Source: CAWUKT01 sp963923035
GTDB lineage: Bacteria > Bacteroidota > Bacteroidia > J057 > JADKCL01
Length of the DNA: 54,051 bases
Reading direction: 5' to 3'
Assembly (NCBI GenBank): GCA_963923035.1
Contig: CAWUKT010000046.1
Coordinates: 1-54,051 of the forward strand
In this document: piece by piece, positions 49,128 to 54,051 of the stretch
Layout: each line of letters begins with the position of its first letter
Numbering within the stretch: position 1 is the stretch's first letter
The notes under the pieces: model-generated
The model's database searches: none
Told to the model about the DNA's origin: nothing
Seen by the model: only the letters and a program-made list of their open reading frames with translations
Made by a program: the position numbers and the translations under genes

Positions 49128-49739
49128 ATGAAATCTTTTTTTCTAATTGCATTGCTGGCCTCCATCGGTCTAGTCTTGGGGGGATGCACAAACACCGTGA
49201 TGGATCAAGATCCTTCCGCGGATGTTGCAGCCAAAATGACGTCTGCAGAAACCTCTTCCAAGGTTTGGGTAGCGACCATCATGGACAACGGTGCCATCAA
49301 ATTGGAGATCACCGACACCGCCGTTGAGGCGTTGTTCATCAAGAATCTCCCGGAAAAGAATCCCAGCGATCTGGAATTCCAGTCCACCGAGACCCCGTTT
49401 GAAGTGAAGGAGTATACCTCCGTAGTCAATCCCCGGAACGACGGCTTTTTCCTGACCGGATTTGCCTTTGATCAGGAGATCTCCAAGGAAGTTTGGTTCC
49501 GAATGAAACTTACCCAAGACGGAAACAAGCTGATCGCCGAAAGAGACCGCATCATGCCCATGCGGATCAGTTCCTGTGATTGTGGAGAGACCAATGTACA
49601 ATTGGTATTTGATGAAAATGCGAAAGGCGAGAAAAGGCCTGCATGCTACCAAACTAACGCCATGAACAAAAGAGTCGGGGATGCCTTGCCCTGCCTCAGA
49701 AACCGCCACGTTGGATACAACGATTTTGCATCCAAGTGA
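49128..49739 (+). CDS. Putative lipoprotein
   Basis: 203 residues. The signal peptide MKSFFLIALLASIGLVLGGC ends in a lipobox (LGGC), so Cys20 should be lipidated. The mature part has strand-like segments (SSKVWVATIMDNGAIKLEI, EVWFRMKLTQDGNKLIAE). It ends in a Cys-containing region (SSCDCGETNVQL, CYQTN, PCLRN) that may form disulfides. I recognise no family. A second lipoprotein gene follows 43 bp downstream, and the two share the layout of lipobox, short acidic/Ser-rich spacer, beta region and Cys-rich end. They are probably co-transcribed. Confidence 0.75.
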   Translation: MKSFFLIALLASIGLVLGGCTNTVMDQDPSADVAAKMTSAETSSKVWVATIMDNGAIKLEITDTAVEALFIKNLPEKNPSDLEFQSTETPFEVKEYTSVVNPRNDGFFLTGFAFDQEISKEVWFRMKLTQDGNKLIAERDRIMPMRISSCDCGETNVQLVFDENAKGEKRPACYQTNAMNKRVGDALPCLRNRHVGYNDFASK

Positions 49740-49782
49740 TCATTTTTTATTCGTTTTTGTCTGTTTGACCAACTGAAAAACT

Positions 49783-50244
49783 ATGTGGTTTTATTTGAGA
49801 AATTGGGCGATACTTATCGCAATGGGCACCGTTATCACCGCTTGTAGCCAACCCATCATGGAGGATTCGTCCCTTGAAGCCGGGCTCCAGGCCAGCCAGG
49901 AAAGCCCCCGCATCATTGGGAAAATCATCGACGGGAAACCGACCTTGTTGGATGCTCCTTCCACCTACGTACAATACTTCAAAAGTATCTACTCCGAAAC
50001 ACCCCGGGAAATCTCCCTGGTGGAATTGCAGGACAAGATCTACTTGAGGGGAAAATACGATTTTGGGAAAGTGTATATCCATACCACCTTGAATCCAGCC
50101 TTCAAATTGATCATCATCCAGCACCAATATGAAGACTGTTTGGGAGCTTGCGACTGTACTTTGTCACCCCAGGAAAATGCCTGCCTTTGTGACGACGGCG
50201 CCCAGAGCAATTGCACCTACGATCAAGGTTATTCTATTTTCTGA
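49783..50244 (+). CDS. Putative lipoprotein, neighbour of a similar lipoprotein
   Basis: 153 residues. The signal peptide ends in ITAC (Cys21), a weaker but acceptable lipobox. After a Ser/Glu-rich spacer come strands RIIGKIIDGKPTLLDAP and YVQYFKSIYSE. The C-terminus is Cys-rich, with seven Cys in the last 35 residues (CLGACDC, ACLCDD, NCTY). It is smaller than the preceding lipoprotein but of similar plan. No family is recognised. The pair probably sits on the inner face of the outer membrane or at the surface. Confidence 0.72.
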   Translation: MWFYLRNWAILIAMGTVITACSQPIMEDSSLEAGLQASQESPRIIGKIIDGKPTLLDAPSTYVQYFKSIYSETPREISLVELQDKIYLRGKYDFGKVYIHTTLNPAFKLIIIQHQYEDCLGACDCTLSPQENACLCDDGAQSNCTYDQGYSIF

Positions 50245-50296
50245 GCCTAAAATCAATGTCCCGCTTCGTCCAACCGTCAGGACTTTGAACTCAGTC

Positions 50297-51073
50297 CTAC
50301 CACTCTAAATTTTCTTTGTTCAGGAACGCCGCGATGCCCTTCTGGCAATCCTCGGTACCGCGCGTATGCGCGTTCATCTTGGCAGCGAAGGCCAGCCCTT
50401 CCGCAATCGGAAAATGCTGTATATCGCCCAGAAGGCGCTTCGTCATGGCCATGCTCTGGCTACTGTTCTGCGTGCAGAGGCGTTCCGCAAATGCCCGGAC
50501 GTGGGCCTCGATCTCATCGGCGGCAACCGTTCGGTTGAAGATATTGTATTGGACGGCCTGTTCGGCCGAGATGATGTCGCCGGACAGGAGCAGCTCCTTC
50601 GCGCGAAGCTCGCCCGCTTTGCGGACCAGGAAGACCATCACGATGGCCGGAATAAAGCCGATCCGGACCTCCGTATAGCCGAACTTGGCTTCGGGAACGA
50701 CAAAGGCGAAGTCGCAGACCGTGGCCAGGCCAGCGCCGCCGGCAATGGCGTGGCCTTCCACCTGCGCAATGACCGGCTTCGGATGCCGGTAAATCTGCGC
50801 AAACAACTCCATCAGGTGATTGGAGTCCTGTAAGTTTTCTTCAAACGAAAAGGATTGGAGCTGCCGGAGGTATTCCAGGTCGGCCCCGGCACAAAATGCC
50901 TTTCCGTTTCCCTTCAGCACAACCACCTTGATCCCCGGATCGTTCTCGGCCCGGGCAAATGCCTGCTTCAATTCCGTCACAAAGGCAGCGTTCAGGGCAT
51001 TCCGCTTGTCGGGGCGGTTCAGGGTAATATAGGCGATCCGGTCCTGGACCTCGTAAAGGGTGTAGGTACTCAT
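50297..51073 (-). CDS. Enoyl-CoA hydratase/isomerase family protein
   Basis: 258 residues, the usual crotonase length. Oxyanion-hole segments are KAFCAGADLEYL (about 58-69) and AIAGGAGLATVCDFAF (about 104-119). The catalytic-glutamate region KFGYTEVRIGFIPAIV has one Glu (in TEV) in the place used by hydratases. It would hydrate 2-enoyl-CoA in fatty-acid or amino-acid breakdown. The 3-hydroxyacyl-CoA dehydrogenase at 23.7-24.5 kb could act on the product but is not linked in an operon. It is divergent from the SBBP-protein gene. Confidence 0.92.
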   Translation of the reverse strand: MSTYTLYEVQDRIAYITLNRPDKRNALNAAFVTELKQAFARAENDPGIKVVVLKGNGKAFCAGADLEYLRQLQSFSFEENLQDSNHLMELFAQIYRHPKPVIAQVEGHAIAGGAGLATVCDFAFVVPEAKFGYTEVRIGFIPAIVMVFLVRKAGELRAKELLLSGDIISAEQAVQYNIFNRTVAADEIEAHVRAFAERLCTQNSSQSMAMTKRLLGDIQHFPIAEGLAFAAKMNAHTRGTEDCQKGIAAFLNKENLEW

Positions 51074-51200
51074 GTCCCAAAGATAGGAGGTTGCCGGGAA
51101 ATGAAGGGCCGTTCCGTGGAAATTGGAGCAGTGGAAAGGGAATCGGGACCATATTTACGGGAAGATCATTAAATTGAAGCTGATTCAAACCTGCACCTGA

Positions 51201-53996
51201 ATGATCTTGAACCGGACGCTCCTGGTTTGCTGTTGCTTATTTCTCAGCTTCCAATCCCTCCTTGGCAGCCTGCCCTTCCGGGGCAATGTCGGCCAATGGG
51301 ATCCGGCCATTTTGTTCGGGATCGTCTCCGGGCCCACCAAAGTCGCCTTTGGCAGCGAGGGAATCTCGTGGTCGCATTGGACAGCGGAGAGTGAGGTCAG
51401 GTATCAAATGAAATGGATGGGCGCCCGGCCAAATGTGGTTCCAGAAGGGCGAGACACTACGGAAACCCAAATCCATTACCTCCGGACGACCGACCAGGCA
51501 TTCCATTCCCACGAATTCCAAACCCTGCGCTACCCCGATCTCTGGCCCGGCATTGACCTCGTTTATCGGGCGGGAAATGGCTCCCTGAAATACGATCTCC
51601 TCCTGGCTCCCGGCGCCGATCCCCGGGAAATTCAATTCGAATTCGAGGGGCTGGAAGGCATCGAAGTGGACCCGGATGGACGTTTGCGCATGGTCCATCC
51701 CAACGGTCAATTTCACGATGCTCCCCCCTATTCCTATCAGGTTCGGGACGGAAAAAAGATTGAAATTCCCTCTCGCTACCAGCTCAACGACTGCGGCCAA
51801 TTGGGCTTTTCTTTTCCCGAAGGCTACGATCCCCAGCTCCCCCTGGTCATCGACCCGGTCAGCATCGAATGGAGCACTTTTCTGGCCGGCACCAATGGAT
51901 CGAGGGCCTTTCTCCGGGATATTTTGTTGGATGAGGCGGGAAACATCTACGGAGTCGGCTATGCAGAAGCGGGCTTTCCCACCACTCCCGGTGTTTTTAA
52001 TCCTCAACACAATGGCAATTCCGCGCCGTTGCTTGATGTGGTGGTCTTCAAAATGGACCCCACGGGCAGCAGCTTGATTTGGGCCACGTACCTCGGCGGG
52101 GAGCGGGGGGAGCAAGGAACGGCCATTGCGCGCGATCCGGCCGGCAATATTTATGTGACCGGCTCTACCTATTCTACCGATTTCCCGGCCAGCGCCAATG
52201 CCGTCCAGCCCCTCCACGGGGACGGCATCTTCAATAACCGCGACGCCTTCGCGGCCAAAATCTCCCCCAATGGCGATGCGCTCCTCTACGCCACCTTTTT
52301 CGGCGGGCTTGGAGACGAATATGGTACTGCCATCGATGTCAATGCCGCCGGGGAAGCCTTCATCGGCGGATATACCAACGGCGGTGCGATCCCGACGACG
52401 CCGGGAGTCCTGCGGGAACAATTCGCCGGCGCCCCTGGCTTTTCCGACGCATTTGTATTCCGCCTCAACCCCGACGGTTCTCAATTCATCTACTCCACCT
52501 ATATCGGCGGGACGCAGAGCGAGACCATCACGGAACTCATCATCAACGACCAGAACGAGGCATCCTTCACCGGTGAAGTCAATTCGCCCGATTTCCCCAT
52601 CACCCCCGATGCTGCATTTCGCTTCAAACTCGGTAACTCCGCCTGCGCTTACGCGTCCCGCCTCAGCGCCGATGGCAGCAAAATGATGGCCAGCACCTAC
52701 CTGTGCGGCTACCAGGGCGACCACGGAGAGGGACTGGCCCTCAACGAAGCGGGTGATTTTTACGTGACCGGCCGCACCTATTCCAGTACATTCCCCACCA
52801 CGCCCGACGCCTACGATCCGACCTTCGGGGGGAGTCCCGACGCCTTTTTCGCCCGGGTCTCAGCCGATGGCAGCAGCTTGCAGTACGCGAGTTTGTATGG
52901 GGAGGGGGGACAACAAACGGGGACGGGGATTCGGGTCAATGCAGCCGGGGAAATTTTCGTCACCGGCATCACCGGTTCCATTGACTTTCCGACGACTTCC
53001 TGCGCCATGGACAGCACCCACAATGGCGGCAATAGCTACTGGGGCGGCGATATCTTCCTCCTCAAATTTGACAGCACCGGCCGCGACCTCCTGTACAGCA
53101 GCCTGATCGGAGGCAGCCGGGAAGATCGGTTGCCGACGATGGAGTTGGACAATGAAGGCTGTACCGAGGGAGTGGTCATTGCCGCGACTTCCAATTCGGA
53201 GGATTTCCCCACCACGCCCGGCGCCTTCCAGGAGGTCGTTGGCGGCAATGCGGAGCGGAGCATCGTCCTACGGATCAGTGAATCCCTTGACCTGGCCATT
53301 CGCATGGAAGACAGTTGTCCGACCCCAGGCGATACCTTTTCCCTTTCTGCCGATTTCTTGAGCTGTGGCCATTGGACGGATCCCCGCCAATGGCAATGGG
53401 ACCTTGGTGACGGCACTTTGGTCGGCGATACCGCCTCGCTCCGCCATGCTTACGCCCAGCCTGGCAGTTATACCGTGCGCCTTTACCGGCCCCATTGTCC
53501 GGAGCCGGTGGCCGAACGGGTAATCGATCTGCTCGATTTGGATCTGGGGCCCGATCTGGAACTTTGCCCCGGCGACGAAGTCTGGCTCGATGCCACCTTG
53601 CCACGGGCGGTGGCTTATCGTTGGTACGACGGCGTCACGGAGGCCACGCACCGCGTGGACAAATCGGGCGCCCTGTACGTGGATGCCTGGGATGCAGCGG
53701 GCTGCCAGGTATCAGATACCGTCCAGGTGACGGTGCTCGAGGGGGACTCGATCGAAGTCCCCAACGCCTTTTCGCCGAACGGCGACGGGATCAACGACGC
53801 ATTTTTTGTCACCGGGCTCGGCACGGGCCGCTGGGCACTGACGGTCTATGACCGGTGGGGAAAGGAGCGCTATTTCAGCCCGGCTTACCAGAATGACTGG
53901 GAAGGAGATGCACTGCCGGTGGGCGCGTATTACTACGTGCTGCGGAACGCCGCTGGCTGTGGCCAGCGGATGGGCGCGGTGAATTTGGTGCGGTGA
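51201..53996 (+). CDS. Secreted SBBP-repeat protein with PKD domain and T9SS type B sorting domain
   Basis: 931 residues. The signal peptide (LLVCCCLFLSFQSLLGSL) is followed by an N-terminal domain (FRGNVGQWDPAILFGIVSGP) of the DUF7948-like type. About seven SBBP propeller units come next, marked by TPGVFNPQ, FPASANAVQP, FPTTPDAYDP, and DPTGSSLIWATYLGG-like strands. A PKD domain (WQWDLGDGT, then HAYAQPGSYTVRLY) lies near residues 725-770. The last 90 residues are a T9SS type B, gliding-motility-type domain (VPNAFSPNGDGINDAFFV, then LTVYDRWGKERYF). It should be secreted and surface-attached. The complete gene ends 55 bases before the window edge. Confidence 0.88.
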   Translation: MILNRTLLVCCCLFLSFQSLLGSLPFRGNVGQWDPAILFGIVSGPTKVAFGSEGISWSHWTAESEVRYQMKWMGARPNVVPEGRDTTETQIHYLRTTDQAFHSHEFQTLRYPDLWPGIDLVYRAGNGSLKYDLLLAPGADPREIQFEFEGLEGIEVDPDGRLRMVHPNGQFHDAPPYSYQVRDGKKIEIPSRYQLNDCGQLGFSFPEGYDPQLPLVIDPVSIEWSTFLAGTNGSRAFLRDILLDEAGNIYGVGYAEAGFPTTPGVFNPQHNGNSAPLLDVVVFKMDPTGSSLIWATYLGGERGEQGTAIARDPAGNIYVTGSTYSTDFPASANAVQPLHGDGIFNNRDAFAAKISPNGDALLYATFFGGLGDEYGTAIDVNAAGEAFIGGYTNGGAIPTTPGVLREQFAGAPGFSDAFVFRLNPDGSQFIYSTYIGGTQSETITELIINDQNEASFTGEVNSPDFPITPDAAFRFKLGNSACAYASRLSADGSKMMASTYLCGYQGDHGEGLALNEAGDFYVTGRTYSSTFPTTPDAYDPTFGGSPDAFFARVSADGSSLQYASLYGEGGQQTGTGIRVNAAGEIFVTGITGSIDFPTTSCAMDSTHNGGNSYWGGDIFLLKFDSTGRDLLYSSLIGGSREDRLPTMELDNEGCTEGVVIAATSNSEDFPTTPGAFQEVVGGNAERSIVLRISESLDLAIRMEDSCPTPGDTFSLSADFLSCGHWTDPRQWQWDLGDGTLVGDTASLRHAYAQPGSYTVRLYRPHCPEPVAERVIDLLDLDLGPDLELCPGDEVWLDATLPRAVAYRWYDGVTEATHRVDKSGALYVDAWDAAGCQVSDTVQVTVLEGDSIEVPNAFSPNGDGINDAFFVTGLGTGRWALTVYDRWGKERYFSPAYQNDWEGDALPVGAYYYVLRNAAGCGQRMGAVNLVR

Positions 53997-54051
53997 AACT
54001 AGGCAGTGTCTGAAAAATGCCTGCCGAGAATAAATCTGATAAAAGCGACCT

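Overview
The window looks like a chromosomal segment of a moderately GC-rich Bacteroidota bacterium, probably of the Saprospiria (Lewinella/Haliscomenobacter-like). Three things point there. Several secreted proteins end in type IX secretion (T9SS) sorting domains of type A (PNP...LY) or type B (NAFSPNGDGINDAF). Promoter-like TAnnTTTG boxes occur and Shine-Dalgarno sequences are mostly absent. Typical Bacteroidota neighbourhoods are present, such as Fur-STAS-purA, rbfA followed by a LolC/E-type permease, and DUF1573 beside a PgpH-like HD protein. No species can be assigned from the sequence alone.

Layout. 1-4.0 kb: the tail of a Gly/Arg-rich protein, then a tightly packed run of a Fur-family regulator, a STAS protein, purA and pabB. 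4.1-7.3 kb: an outer-membrane barrel candidate, a CYTH protein, and exported proteins of unknown role including two small paralogs behind a nested palindrome. 7.5-15.4 kb: two ABC export systems, an M61 peptidase and a TetR regulator. 15.6-20.2 kb: a PgpH-like HD phosphodiesterase, a DUF1573 protein, tmRNA and a ParE-type toxin-antitoxin pair. 20.4-24.5 kb: a T9SS cargo protein, two uncharacterised genes, an intergenic array of 21-bp repeats and a 3-hydroxyacyl-CoA dehydrogenase.

25-30.1 kb is the most unusual part. It holds an 872-residue protein whose N-terminus resembles those of extracellular contractile injection system (eCIS) cargo proteins and whose C-terminal part has a CAE...CxxC deaminase-like signature. 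Convergent to it is an A+T-richer EAD11-like/STAND-NTPase/TPR gene, interrupted by one in-frame TAG codon and bracketed by 35-bp direct repeats. This looks like an accessory conflict or defence locus.

30.2-54 kb returns to ordinary content: dodecin, a helical-repeat protein, a sensor kinase, a 1677-residue T9SS adhesin with a triplicated module, an MsbA-like exporter, rbfA and a lipoprotein-release-type permease. It continues with a NUDIX-regulator/nicotinamidase operon with a clear operator, an FG-GAP T9SS enzyme candidate, a pentapeptide-repeat membrane protein, two lipoproteins, an enoyl-CoA hydratase and an SBBP-repeat T9SS type B protein.

How the parts connect: the NUDIX regulator probably controls itself and pncA (NAD salvage). 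tmRNA and the toxin-antitoxin pair form a translation-stress and possible integration spot. The ABC cassettes, lipid exporter and LolC/E-like permease serve the envelope. The effector-like and STAND genes are adjacent, but their functional link is inference only.
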